Source: Candidatus Poribacteria bacterium | GTDB taxonomy: Bacteria > Poribacteria > WGA-4E > JAJDTR01 | Length of the DNA stretch: 64,000 bases | Direction: 5' to 3' | NCBI GenBank assembly: GCA_028820655.1 | Contig: JAPPIK010000042.1 | Location: forward strand, 1 to 64,000 | Shown here: positions 48,097-57,122 of the stretch, piece after piece | Numbering within the stretch: the first letter of the stretch is position 1 | How the letters are laid out: each line of letters starts with the position of its first letter | Program-made: the position numbers and the translations under genes | Notes under the pieces: model-generated | What the model saw: the letters and a program-made list of their open reading frames with translations, nothing else | Told to the model about the DNA's origin: nothing | Databases searched by the model: none

Positions 48097-48819
48097 ATGT
48101 GGGATGAGACGTATTTGCTCTCTGAGTTGCCATCAGAAGACGAGACGAAGGAAGAAGCAGACTTTATCGTTGATGTGTTAAATCTTCAACCCGGGTCGAC
48201 TGTCTTGGATCTATGCTGCGGACAGGGCAGACATGGGCGGAAATTGGCGAATTTTGGCGTCGATGTCATTGGTCTTGATAACTCTCGGTTTCTGCTCAAC
48301 GAGGCGCAGAATAATACCGACGCAGATGGAGGTCGACTTCGACTCATTGAAGCGGATATGCGACATATTCCTCTGAAGTCGTCGTGTAATGCAGTCATAA
48401 GCCTATTCACAAGCTTCGGATTTTTTGAAGAAAAGGACAACACAAACGTCATTTCAGAAATCGCGTCGGTATTGAAGCCAGATGGTCGGTTGCTAATTGA
48501 CCACTGGAATCCATACGCGGTTGCCCAGCTTGACCATACGCGAAATTGGTGGTGGGTTTCAGAATCGACCCTCGCCTTGGCGGAGGTGGAATATCAGCCT
48601 CAATCGGGGCGGTTGTACGACTATCGCACGATCATAGAATTGCCCACAAAATCAATCCGCAAAATGGTCAACACTGTACGATTTTACTTCCCGACGGAAA
48701 TGGAGAGGTTGTTAAAGGCCGTTGGTTTGGGCATTCGGGCCACTTATGGCGATTTTGATGGCAGCGACTTCAATACCGGGTCGCGGCGCATGATCACAGT
48801 TGCGGAGAAGTCGACGTGA
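48097..48819 (+). CDS. Class I SAM-dependent methyltransferase
   Basis: 240 residues. SAM motif I is VLDLCCGQGRHGRKLA (about 35-50), with the acidic motif II residue in VIGLDNS and motif post-I around IEADMRHIPL. It resembles the broad Methyltransf_11/25 group, which includes small-molecule and protein methylases; the substrate cannot be assigned. Its stop overlaps the GTG start of the ABC transporter (GTGA), so the two are translationally coupled. Confidence 0.88.
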   Translation: MWDETYLLSELPSEDETKEEADFIVDVLNLQPGSTVLDLCCGQGRHGRKLANFGVDVIGLDNSRFLLNEAQNNTDADGGRLRLIEADMRHIPLKSSCNAVISLFTSFGFFEEKDNTNVISEIASVLKPDGRLLIDHWNPYAVAQLDHTRNWWWVSESTLALAEVEYQPQSGRLYDYRTIIELPTKSIRKMVNTVRFYFPTEMERLLKAVGLGIRATYGDFDGSDFNTGSRRMITVAEKST

Positions 48820-50630
48820 TACCGATCTTTGGGAGGTTTGTACGGTATCTGGCGCCATATTCTGTACAAATCTTATTTGCGGTACTTTGCGCGATTGTAA
48901 TTTCGATTTGCGAATACGGTTACTTTCACATTCTGGCGGAGACTACAGACCTCCTAGTATTGATTACAACAGAGGGGTTTGACGCGGAGCCTATCGTCGT
49001 TCGTTACTTTTACGTGGAAGGATTTTTTGACGGAATCCCCGAAATTGTATTGGTAGATTCTGGTGACGCACTGCAGCTTGTGGGTCTGGTTATCACAAGT
49101 ATTTTGATATTGGTGGTCGTGAAAGGGGTATTCACGTTTTGCAATGACTACCTTATGTCGCGAGTCGGACATAGATTGTTTGTCCGAGTTCGCAACGAAA
49201 TGTATGCAAAGATACTTTCTGCTCCATTAGGCGTGCTTAGGGAGCATCGGACTGGCGATTTGATGTCGCGAGTCACTGACGATGTTCGAACATGGCTCAA
49301 TAGTGTTGGAACAACTGCACCAACCATCCGTGCAATTGTCACTGTTCCTGTCTTTGTCTGTTTGCTGTTCGTTCGGAATTTTGAATTAACTGTCTTCGCG
49401 GTATTGGTGTTGCCACTATTGGCATACATCATTTCACGTGTAGGGAAGCGGGTGCGCCATGCGAGCATCGGAATTCAGCAGAGCACTGCAGACATTGTTT
49501 CACAACTAAAAGAGACTATCACTGGCATCAAAATCATAAAAAGTTTTACTGCTGAAGTGTTGGAACAGCAACGCTTTGAGACTGTCGGCAATCGTCAATA
49601 CCGCGTAGCAATGCAACGCGTTCGTCTTGTAGCAGCGCTACCACCGTCAATTGAGTTAATCAGTGCCGTTGGCTTTGGGGCAGTTTTTGGGTTTGGCTGT
49701 TGGCAAGTCATCCAAGGAACGCTATCTCCCGGATGGTTCATCGGCTACATCGGCATGATTGGTTTTATGTTCAAACCGATAAAAACCATCGGGCAGTTCA
49801 ACAACGTACTTCAGCAATGCCTCGCGTCAGCAGAGAGAATATTTTACATACTGGATTTTCAGGATGAGGAACCGAAGAAATCAGAGAAAACGCATCTTCC
49901 CGACGTAGTGGGTGATGTCAGGTTTTGCAATGTGTCCTTCGGTTATGATCAGCGGGTCGTCTTAAAAGACATTAATATACATGCCAAGCCGGGGGAAGTT
50001 GTTGCTTTGGTAGGGGCAAGTGGAAGTGGAAAAACCACGTTGCTTAATCTGTTGCCGCGGTTTTACGAGGTTGGTGCAGGAGAGATTCTGATTGATGATC
50101 ACTCCATTTCTGAAGTGACGGCACGATCCCTGAGGCACCAAATTGCGATTGTGCCGCAGGATACAATCTTATTTGATGGGACGGTCGGAGATAATATAAG
50201 CTACGGTTGTCCTGATGCGACTCGCGAGGAGGTGGTTGAGGCAGCGCAGCAGGCAAATGCACACGAGTTTATCATGCAGATGCCCAATGGTTATGACACA
50301 TCAATAGGTGAATCCGGATTGAAATTGTCCGGCGGGCAACAACAGCGTATTTCAATCGCACGGGCCATTCTGAAGAATCCCCGTATTCTCATTCTTGATG
50401 AAGCCACGTCTGCGTTAGACAGTACTTCGGAAGCGCTTGTTCAAGACTCTCTCGCAAAACTGATGAAAGGGAGAACGAGTTTTGTCATTGCTCATCGGCT
50501 ATCAACGGTTTCGCATGCGGACAAAATTGTCGTACTGGACCACGGCAAAGTAGTAGAAATCGGACCGCATGATGAATTGTTGAAACGGAAAGGTTTGTAC
50601 CAGAGTTTATGCAAAATGCAACTCCGTTAA
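48816..50630 (+). CDS. ABC exporter, fused permease and ATPase (MsbA-like)
   Basis: 604 residues from a GTG overlapping the methyltransferase stop. Residues 1-335 form the ABC type 1 permease with six membrane segments. The first extracytoplasmic loop is long (about 50-85, rich in acidic and aromatic residues). The ATPase has Walker A VGASGSGKTTLL (399-410), signature LSGGQQQRISIARAIL, Walker B ILILDEATSALDS and the switch His in IAHRLST. It functions as a homodimer or heterodimer that exports lipids, drugs or peptides; the substrate is unknown. Confidence 0.93.
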   Translation: MIPIFGRFVRYLAPYSVQILFAVLCAIVISICEYGYFHILAETTDLLVLITTEGFDAEPIVVRYFYVEGFFDGIPEIVLVDSGDALQLVGLVITSILILVVVKGVFTFCNDYLMSRVGHRLFVRVRNEMYAKILSAPLGVLREHRTGDLMSRVTDDVRTWLNSVGTTAPTIRAIVTVPVFVCLLFVRNFELTVFAVLVLPLLAYIISRVGKRVRHASIGIQQSTADIVSQLKETITGIKIIKSFTAEVLEQQRFETVGNRQYRVAMQRVRLVAALPPSIELISAVGFGAVFGFGCWQVIQGTLSPGWFIGYIGMIGFMFKPIKTIGQFNNVLQQCLASAERIFYILDFQDEEPKKSEKTHLPDVVGDVRFCNVSFGYDQRVVLKDINIHAKPGEVVALVGASGSGKTTLLNLLPRFYEVGAGEILIDDHSISEVTARSLRHQIAIVPQDTILFDGTVGDNISYGCPDATREEVVEAAQQANAHEFIMQMPNGYDTSIGESGLKLSGGQQQRISIARAILKNPRILILDEATSALDSTSEALVQDSLAKLMKGRTSFVIAHRLSTVSHADKIVVLDHGKVVEIGPHDELLKRKGLYQSLCKMQLR

Positions 50631-50778
50631 CAATTGCGGGTCTTGAAGGCCAATAAAATTGGGCTAAATTGCAAGGAATACGTAAACTTAACATTGGGTA
50701 ATCCCGTCTCATTTGGAACAAATCAATAGATAAAACCAATGCGCGAGTATTTCGAGTGTCTAAACTTCATTGATGAAG

Positions 50779-51354
50779 TCAATTACGCCCCTGTTTTATG
50801 ATGGCATCTTTGAGATCAGAGCGCTTGTACACAGCTTCTGAAAAGTCTACTTCATACAGGTAAGCGCTTGTAAACTTGGCTCCGTTAAAGATAACGCCTT
50901 GCGGCTTGGTTTCGCCAAATATGGTTCCCTCAAGATTTGCATTCTCAAAGCTTGTAAGCCTTCCAAACTGATCCGGCACAATCCAGCGAGGGCAACCAAT
51001 GGTTGCGCGACGTAGATCTGCATTACGAAAATTCGTGCCCGCGAGGATACTGCCGCCGAGAAATGCTCCTTGAAGATTTGTTCCTTCAATGTCTGTGTTC
51101 ACAAGATTGGACCCAACCAGATAGGCACCCTGTAATACGGCGTCTGACAAATCAGCGTCGGAAAGGTCTGTTTCATTAAGGTTAGCGTCGGTTAAATTGG
51201 TGTTTTTCAGTCTCGCGCCATTTAAATTTGCACGTGAAAAATCAATGCCGACCAATTGTTCACCAGACAAATCAATATTTGCGAGATTTTCACCCGCAAG
51301 AGATTTGCCATCTCGTATACGCTTCACTACATCAGATTTGCTAATTCGATTCAT
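50779..51354 (-). CDS. Pentapeptide-repeat protein
   Basis: 191 residues. After a short N-terminal helix (about 1-20), nearly the whole protein is pentapeptide repeats of A(D/N)LXX type (NLNGARLKNTNLTDANLNET), predicted to form a right-handed quadrilateral beta-helix. A break occurs near 120-130 (CPRWIVPDQFG). Some family members mimic DNA and protect gyrase (Qnr, MfpA), but repeat content alone does not show that. It is divergent from the NADAR gene across a 258-bp spacer. Confidence 0.92.
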   Translation of the reverse strand: MNRISKSDVVKRIRDGKSLAGENLANIDLSGEQLVGIDFSRANLNGARLKNTNLTDANLNETDLSDADLSDAVLQGAYLVGSNLVNTDIEGTNLQGAFLGGSILAGTNFRNADLRRATIGCPRWIVPDQFGRLTSFENANLEGTIFGETKPQGVIFNGAKFTSAYLYEVDFSEAVYKRSDLKDAIIKQGRN

Positions 51355-51541
51355 ATTTTACCCCGAGTCTTGGCTGAGAGGAATTTAATTTGTGGGGGAA
51401 TAAAGAGTATCTGGCTTTCGAAATTTCCGATTTTCATGAGGAAAATTGTCTTTCACACATAGATGAAGATAGGTATCAATCATTAGACAGATGAATGTGT
51501 CTGAGTTTGGTGCGGTTACGAGTAGAATGTCATTAATCTCG

Positions 51542-51570
51542 TTACATGTGATAGACCCACGATATAGTAT
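51542..51570 (+). promoter_or_regulatory. Promoter for the NADAR-DarT1-sigma operon
   Basis: TTACAT (51542-51547), 17-bp spacer and TAGTAT (51565-51570), or TATAGT at 51563-51568, ending 42 bp before the NADAR start. Whether the encoded sigma factor reads it cannot be told. Confidence 0.45.
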
Positions 51571-51612
51571 AGCACAAGATTGAGGGCATTACCAAAGTCA
51601 GGAACTAAATAG

Positions 51613-52287
51613 ATGGCACAACGCCCCATTTTTTCGCCGGATCCTAGCAAGTGTCCGTATGTTCGAGTCGTGAATGTCGACTTCCAATGGCATCCCGGGT
51701 TTGCGAAATCACAGCTTCAAAAATCTATCGAGTCATTGCACGATGCCGCTGAAAAACTAGGAATCGCCCCCATTCTGGAAATATCGGGAAAATCGACATC
51801 GCGACTTGGGGTTTCATTGAGCGCATTTAATTTAAAATTGATAACACCAAACGGTTCCTCAATAAGCGTGGAATGTGCTTACCAAGGAAGTAAGGTGTTT
51901 CGAAATGGCGGTCCGTTTAGCGATCTGTACTTCGTCGAATCAAGCCGAGCAGCAAAAAAGGATCTGAGGTTGACAACTTCGGGTACGTTAATAAGATTCG
52001 ACTACTTCGGGAAAGTCTTTCCAGCTGAACCCAAGACAGCTTTCTACGATTGGTTATATGTAAAAGCGCTGTGGCAAAATGACCCTGATCTGGCAAGAGA
52101 ACTCGCAAGGTTTGGGGGTTTCTCTGACATAGTCTTTAATCCCAAACGGTCCTTCAACTGTCAAGCGCGTGCTGCCGCACTTTTTGTGGCCTTGTCTCAG
52201 AATCAGTTGCTCAATCAGGAAATTTTGGAGGATAAGGACCACTACTTGGAACTGGTGGACGACACTGGGTTTTTTCCCATTAGGTAG
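51613..52287 (+). CDS. DarT1-associated NADAR-family antitoxin
   Basis: 224 residues. It matches the NADAR proteins that accompany DarT1 toxins: N-terminal RPIFSPDP and WHPGFAKSQLQKSIESLHDA (about 28-47), then SVECAYQGSKVFRNGGPFSD (about 80-99, with the conserved Glu of the NADAR active site), SSRAAKKDLRL, TAFYDWLYVKAL and FNPKRSFNCQARAAALFVAL. In published DarT1-NADAR systems this enzyme hydrolyses ADP-ribose from guanine bases in DNA, reversing the toxin. It precedes the DarT1-sigma gene by 78 bp with no terminator between, as expected for an antitoxin-first operon. AGGA lies about 10 bp before the ATG. Confidence 0.88.
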   Translation: MAQRPIFSPDPSKCPYVRVVNVDFQWHPGFAKSQLQKSIESLHDAAEKLGIAPILEISGKSTSRLGVSLSAFNLKLITPNGSSISVECAYQGSKVFRNGGPFSDLYFVESSRAAKKDLRLTTSGTLIRFDYFGKVFPAEPKTAFYDWLYVKALWQNDPDLARELARFGGFSDIVFNPKRSFNCQARAAALFVALSQNQLLNQEILEDKDHYLELVDDTGFFPIR

Positions 52288-52365
52288 ATTCCAAATTTGT
52301 CTATGATACTGCCGCAAGTTTGAGTGGAAACAGGAGTTTTCTTTAGGAGGATTAGAATCAGGAAT

Positions 52366-55221
52366 ATGTATGTTAGAGACCAACACGGGAGAAGTTCGAA
52401 ACGTGTCGCTCAAATAAAAGAGATTTGTAAGGAGCGCGACATTACAACACTTGTGCACTTTACCCGTGTCGATAACTTAAGCAGCATTCTACGGGACGGT
52501 TTGTTGAGTCGTGAAACACTAGAAGAACGCCGTCAAACGTTCGATTTCAATGATTCAGAGCGATTTGATCGTCAAAAAGACGCAATTTGTCTGAGCATAA
52601 GTTTTCCAAACTCAGAAATGTTTTATGTCACAAGGGAAAACAAACAGCAGGCTGAGGATGTGAGTCATTCGAAATGGGTCGTTTTGCTACTTGATGTAAA
52701 AGTCTTGTGGGAATTGGATTGCGGGTTCTGTCAGGAAAACGCTGCGGCTAAATGTATGCACGAGACTCCTTGGAAGGAGAAGACAAAACCCGAATCGTTA
52801 CAGAATATGTTCGTGGAAGTTGTAACAGACACCAAGGAAAAGGATTACCGGCGTGAAGATTTGCAAATACCTGATAACTATCCAACGCATCCTCAAGCGG
52901 AAGTGCTCGCGAAAGGACATATCCCGGCAAATTATATCAAGGAGATTTGTTTTCAAGATTCACGCGCTATGGAACGCTGGAAGTCCAGTATCACGGAGTC
53001 TGTTTCTCCCAAGTTGATCGCAGACAAGAAATACTTTATACCCAGAAGCAACAATACGTGCCCGCAAAATTACCAATACAATGGGGGTTACGAGGAAGCA
53101 GAAACTGTGGATAAGTCAAAAGCAGAAGAAGAGGTGGTTGAGACAAGAATTGGCGATGATTCGTTTGACCATGAACCAGATTATACGATGACTGAGAAGG
53201 AAGGTGGCAGATCCCAACACGGGAGATGCTCCAAACGTGTTGCCGAGATAAAACGGATTTGCGAGGAGCATGACATTGGAACACTTTTGCATTTTACCCG
53301 TGTCGATAACCTAAGTAGCATTCTACAGGACGGATTGTTGAGTCGTGGAACTTTGGAAGAACGCGGCCAAACGTTCTATTTCAATGATCCAGAGCGGCAT
53401 GATGGACACAAAGACGCAATTTGTCTAAGCATAAGCTTTCCAAACTCTGAAATGTTTCGTTCCAAAAGGGAATTCAAATCAAAGGCTGAGGGAGTGAGTC
53501 ATTCCAAATGGGTCGTTTTGCTTCTTGAAGTGCGTGTCTTGTGGGAATTTGATAGCGGATTTTGTCAGGTAAACGCTGCTGCAGATCGTATGCAGAAGAT
53601 TTCTTGGAAAAGGAAGAGCGAACCTGAAAAATTACATCGTATGTTTAAGGAAGTTGTAGAAGATGCTACAAAGTCGTATGACCGGTGTCAATTACAATTG
53701 CCCAGGGACTATCCAACGCATCCGCAAGCGGAAGTGCTCGTGAAAGGGCAAATCCCGGCAAAATATATCAAGGAGATTTGTTTTCACGATCAAAAGGCTT
53801 TGGATCAGTGGAAGACCGGTAATACGGAATATTGTCCTTCCATATTGTCCGCTGGCAGCCAGTATTTTGTACCCAGAAGCGATTATACTATCTTGAATCA
53901 AGTTAAATCAGCGAAAGAAGATGTAGATGAGAATAGTATTGACAATGATACGTGTGACCATGAGCCAGATTATGTGAAGAAAGACATCCCATTCCTGTCA
54001 TTGCCCACGGATGGATCAACTGATGATGATTTATATGGTAACACAGATAAAGATGACCACAATGAAGACGAAATCATCTCCTCGATTCGGAAGCCTCCCG
54101 ACGTGACGGACAGCACGAGGGATGAAGCTTTTTCTTACCTGCAAGAAATTGCTCGCACTCCCTTACTTAAACCCAAAGAAGAAGTTGATCTTTTCAGAAG
54201 GTTTGAAGATGGGAAAGCAGGTGTAGCTGAGCTATTGGATCAACTTCCGGAATCTATTCTGGCGGAAGTGCGTCCGAAGGCAATCAAGCGCCGCGGTGCA
54301 AGACAACAATCAGAAACTGAATTGTGGTGGAGCCCGATGAATCTCGGTAGTGTCTTGGACCAGGTTCGTAATATTATTGAGGCCACCCGCGTCACCGGAG
54401 TACAGGAAACTCAGTCAGCGGAGGCATATCTTGAGGAGCGAGAACGGCTTGCTACATTGTGGGGCAAATTACAAACCGCTGCCCAGAAAATCCACGATGC
54501 AAAGTTGAAGATAGTGGAAGCAAATTTGTTGCTTGTAGCGAGCATTGCCAAACAGCACAATTTCAACAGATCATCTCTCTCGTTTCTCGACCTGATGCAA
54601 GAGGGAAGTATCGGTCTAATGAAGGCTGTCGAGAAGTTCGACCTCAAGAGGGGATACCGATTCAGTACATATGCTACATGGTGGGTGATGCAAGCGATAA
54701 AGCGCGCTTTAGACCAGCAAAGTCAAACCATTCGCATTCCATGTTACGTCGGCGAAACTCGGAGGTCAATCAAACAAGCGCAATCCACCTTGGCAAAAGA
54801 TCTTGAGCGCGAGCCAGATATTAGGGAGGTTGCTAAAATCGTCGACATGCCTGAGAGCCGCGTGATTGAAATTCTGCAAAGCACAAAAGGTACGATTTCG
54901 CTGGATTCGCCACTCAGCGAAGCGTCGCCCGATGCGACCGTTTCAGACTTGTTGGCAGATGATTCGCAGATAACACCGGAAGACGAACTACTCTGTGTCT
55001 CGGAGAAGGAATCCCTTGAAAGGGTGCTCAATACATTGGCACCGCGCGAAACCCTTGTAATAAAACTCCGCTATGGATTGACGGATGGTACAGAGTATAC
55101 TCTTGCTGAAATTGGCCGACAACTTGGCATCAGCCGCGAGAGGGTGCGTCAGATTGAAGATGAAGCGCTTCGAAAGTTACGGCATCACACACGTGTGCAA
55201 TATCTCCAAGAGTTGCTATGA
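52366..55221 (+). CDS. Two DarT1-like ADP-ribosyltransferase domains fused to a sigma-70 factor
   Basis: 951 residues from the ATG at 52366 (AGGAGG 15 bp upstream; an in-frame GTG at 52324 adds 14). Domain 1 (about 6-215) and domain 2 (about 285-485) are DarT1-like: HFTRVDNLSSIL with H31/H309, FND..R with R66/R344 followed by SISFPNSEMF, and the catalytic Glu in THPQAEVL (E179/E456). Acidic linkers ending DHEPDY follow each. From about 586 comes a primary-type sigma factor: region 1.2 (SYLQEIARTPLLKPKEEVDL), region 2 (LDLMQEGSIGLMKAVEKFD, YRFSTYATWWVMQAIKR, TIRIP), region 3, and region 4 with helix-turn-helix TLAEIGRQLGISRERVRQIE. Nothing essential is missing in either half. Confidence 0.9.
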   Translation: MYVRDQHGRSSKRVAQIKEICKERDITTLVHFTRVDNLSSILRDGLLSRETLEERRQTFDFNDSERFDRQKDAICLSISFPNSEMFYVTRENKQQAEDVSHSKWVVLLLDVKVLWELDCGFCQENAAAKCMHETPWKEKTKPESLQNMFVEVVTDTKEKDYRREDLQIPDNYPTHPQAEVLAKGHIPANYIKEICFQDSRAMERWKSSITESVSPKLIADKKYFIPRSNNTCPQNYQYNGGYEEAETVDKSKAEEEVVETRIGDDSFDHEPDYTMTEKEGGRSQHGRCSKRVAEIKRICEEHDIGTLLHFTRVDNLSSILQDGLLSRGTLEERGQTFYFNDPERHDGHKDAICLSISFPNSEMFRSKREFKSKAEGVSHSKWVVLLLEVRVLWEFDSGFCQVNAAADRMQKISWKRKSEPEKLHRMFKEVVEDATKSYDRCQLQLPRDYPTHPQAEVLVKGQIPAKYIKEICFHDQKALDQWKTGNTEYCPSILSAGSQYFVPRSDYTILNQVKSAKEDVDENSIDNDTCDHEPDYVKKDIPFLSLPTDGSTDDDLYGNTDKDDHNEDEIISSIRKPPDVTDSTRDEAFSYLQEIARTPLLKPKEEVDLFRRFEDGKAGVAELLDQLPESILAEVRPKAIKRRGARQQSETELWWSPMNLGSVLDQVRNIIEATRVTGVQETQSAEAYLEERERLATLWGKLQTAAQKIHDAKLKIVEANLLLVASIAKQHNFNRSSLSFLDLMQEGSIGLMKAVEKFDLKRGYRFSTYATWWVMQAIKRALDQQSQTIRIPCYVGETRRSIKQAQSTLAKDLEREPDIREVAKIVDMPESRVIEILQSTKGTISLDSPLSEASPDATVSDLLADDSQITPEDELLCVSEKESLERVLNTLAPRETLVIKLRYGLTDGTEYTLAEIGRQLGISRERVRQIEDEALRKLRHHTRVQYLQELL
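52381..53973 (+). repeat. Tandem duplication of the DarT1 domain coding sequence
   Basis: Unit 1 (about 52381-53184) and unit 2 (about 53218-53973) are alike at DNA level over long stretches (for example ccaacgcatcctcaagcgga versus ccaacgcatccgcaagcgga). Both run from the QHGR.SKRV start to DHEPDY, so the linker was duplicated with the domain. Confidence 0.85.
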
Positions 55222-55237
55222 GTTGCGAACCCGCCAC

Positions 55238-55251
55238 AGCCCTTTAGGGCT
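55238..55251. terminator. Small hairpin between convergent genes
   Basis: agccc-ttta-gggct in the 101-bp gap after the sigma fusion and before the convergent DUF2851 gene. Short stem and no strong T-run. Confidence 0.35.
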
Positions 55252-55322
55252 AGTTAGTAATGTCTCTCCCTCGAATCCAATCATTGTATGTAAAATCCTT
55301 TGGCAATTCCCTCTATCGGATT

Positions 55323-56711
55323 TTAGATTGCACCACCGTTGATAATCGGGCACAGATCGCAAAGTCGGCTGCTGCAAAAGTTATTGTGAAGATAGATTGT
55401 GCCTTGTTGAGTCTTCGCAGCCGGTGAGACTATACTAAAAGGCTGCGTTTCAGAAAAAACTTGGGATTGAATCTTTCTGGTGATTCGGTTGTCTTGTAAT
55501 TTCGGACAGCTGCTATACAGTCGTTCCACAGCGTCGTGCAAAACGACACTTTGAGATTCCTCGGCCCATACAATTGCAATTGGCAGAAGTATGTTGACAA
55601 TTATGTCCAATGCGCGATCTGCTCCAATTAAAGTGGATCCAATTTGAGGCAACCCTTTTCCAAAATTAGAATGATCAATCCAGTAGCCCGTAGGTGCAGG
55701 TGTCAATTTCTCCACTAACTCCCGCCGGATTGCTCCCAATCTCTTTTTCCCTGCCTCCGCAGAGAGTTGAATAGTGGGAAGGAAGATCATCATCAGGCTT
55801 TCTTGGCAGTTGCCAATGAGTCGGCTGATAGCGGCAATTCGTCGAGTGGGATAGTTTCCCGGACGGGTTTTTGAGAATTGCCACTGCTCGGCAACCATTC
55901 GAGTTGGGGGCTTGGCTTGCTCAGATGCCTGCCAGATCGATTCTATCCGCTTTATGAATGACTTGTCAGTTTCGTCCAGATCAACAGAACGTTGAGATTG
56001 CGAGGGTAATAGACCTGCCGTACCGAACAGTATTCCCTGTATCTCTTCGTCTTCCTTACCGGCAAGAGATGCAAAGGGAACTCGCCGAGCTAACTCCCGA
56101 AAGGGTTCACGATTCTTGGCGTAGCCTAGCGCTTCCATGATACCCTCATACAGCAGTTGTTCAAAGTCCATCCGAATGCGGAGATTCTTCATTGCGTCCG
56201 CTTTTTCCATCAATCGTTCTCGACCTAAGTCTTCAAGGACCGATTTGAGCTTTCCAATATTAAGAGATTTGCCTGTAACTCGACAGAAGTCACCGGTCGC
56301 AACTCTTGCCGCTTCTGATTCGTCAAATAGGTCTCCGATAGGGGTGTTGAGTCGATTCAAGAGTTCAAGCGTTGGTATTCTCTGCCCATCCTGAAGACGC
56401 GTGCGCAAGTTTATATCATCGTTCAGGTATACGACGTGCAAAACAACACGATTGTATTTCGGATTTAGGTGATGCTCGTGAGCGTACCAATCTGACGAAT
56501 TGATATGGATCTCAACATCACCGATCGTAAGTTTCCCTTCAATGATGATTTCCGCCCGGACAAAATCTGGTCCTTCATCACTATTCCAGATGCCAGCCTT
56601 TAGAATACTTACCGACCGACCATCCGTAGTCTGCAGGTCAATGTTAAAAAAACTTTGATCGTTCCAGATATTCTGAAAGAATTCTTCGCTGATTTTCTTA
56701 GATTCGGCCAT
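55323..56711 (-). CDS. DUF2851 family protein
   Basis: 462 residues. The N-terminal third has the DUF2851 signatures: GIWNSDEGPDFVRAEIIIEG (about 41-60), IGDVEIHINSSDWYAHEHHL (about 63-82) and YNRVVLHVVYLND. The C-terminus has the typical CLQDNRITRKIQ-like and Cys-containing tail (SSRLCDLCPI), which may bind metal. The N-terminal pattern of conserved Asp/Glu (DEGPDF, DVEIH) recalls nuclease-like folds, but no activity is established. It is convergent with the sigma fusion and divergent from the Gfo/Idh/MocA gene. Confidence 0.87.
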   Translation of the reverse strand: MAESKKISEEFFQNIWNDQSFFNIDLQTTDGRSVSILKAGIWNSDEGPDFVRAEIIIEGKLTIGDVEIHINSSDWYAHEHHLNPKYNRVVLHVVYLNDDINLRTRLQDGQRIPTLELLNRLNTPIGDLFDESEAARVATGDFCRVTGKSLNIGKLKSVLEDLGRERLMEKADAMKNLRIRMDFEQLLYEGIMEALGYAKNREPFRELARRVPFASLAGKEDEEIQGILFGTAGLLPSQSQRSVDLDETDKSFIKRIESIWQASEQAKPPTRMVAEQWQFSKTRPGNYPTRRIAAISRLIGNCQESLMMIFLPTIQLSAEAGKKRLGAIRRELVEKLTPAPTGYWIDHSNFGKGLPQIGSTLIGADRALDIIVNILLPIAIVWAEESQSVVLHDAVERLYSSCPKLQDNRITRKIQSQVFSETQPFSIVSPAAKTQQGTIYLHNNFCSSRLCDLCPIINGGAI

Positions 56712-57122
56712 GAAATTGTCTGGAAGAATAACTCAATGATTGGTCGCGAGAATTCCAATCTCCCTAGATGTTGAGCATCATGTGAGCAATTCAGGCGCCG
56801 CAAAAAATAAAATCCTGCTCATAGATGAGTAAATGTTGAAAATCGAATCAACGGAATCTAGGAGGAGACCTCATCCAAGAACCAACAGTCTTGCGGTCCC
56901 GGCTTGAATTAACAAAATCTGCACATCAATATGATTTATCGATTGCCAACGCGCGTGGCCTATTAGATTAGTTACCGAATGCTAGAATCTATGAGACGAT
57001 ACTATATCAGAGATACAGTCGGTGTATCAAGCCCAATCCCTAAGGGAAACGTCGGGTATTAGCCTTGACATCAATTCCTGTATGGTATATTCTCTCCGAG
57101 TCTATAGATAAAACGTAAATTC
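56712..57122. other. Intergenic region between divergent genes
   Basis: 411 bp upstream of both DUF2851 (minus) and the oxidoreductase (plus). Apart from the promoter at 57065-57093 I see no gene, RNA or repeat. Confidence 0.5.
57065..57093 (+). promoter_or_regulatory. Promoter for the Gfo/Idh/MocA gene
   Basis: TTGACA (57065-57070), 17-bp spacer and TATTCT (57088-57093), or TATATT two bases upstream. It ends 29 bp before the proposed TTG start, which would leave a very short leader. Confidence 0.55.

Noticed and set aside
51613-55221. A DarG-type macrodomain antitoxin for the DarT domains
   Set aside because: No macrodomain motif was seen in any frame nearby; the NADAR protein is the fitting partner and indicates the DarT1 subtype.
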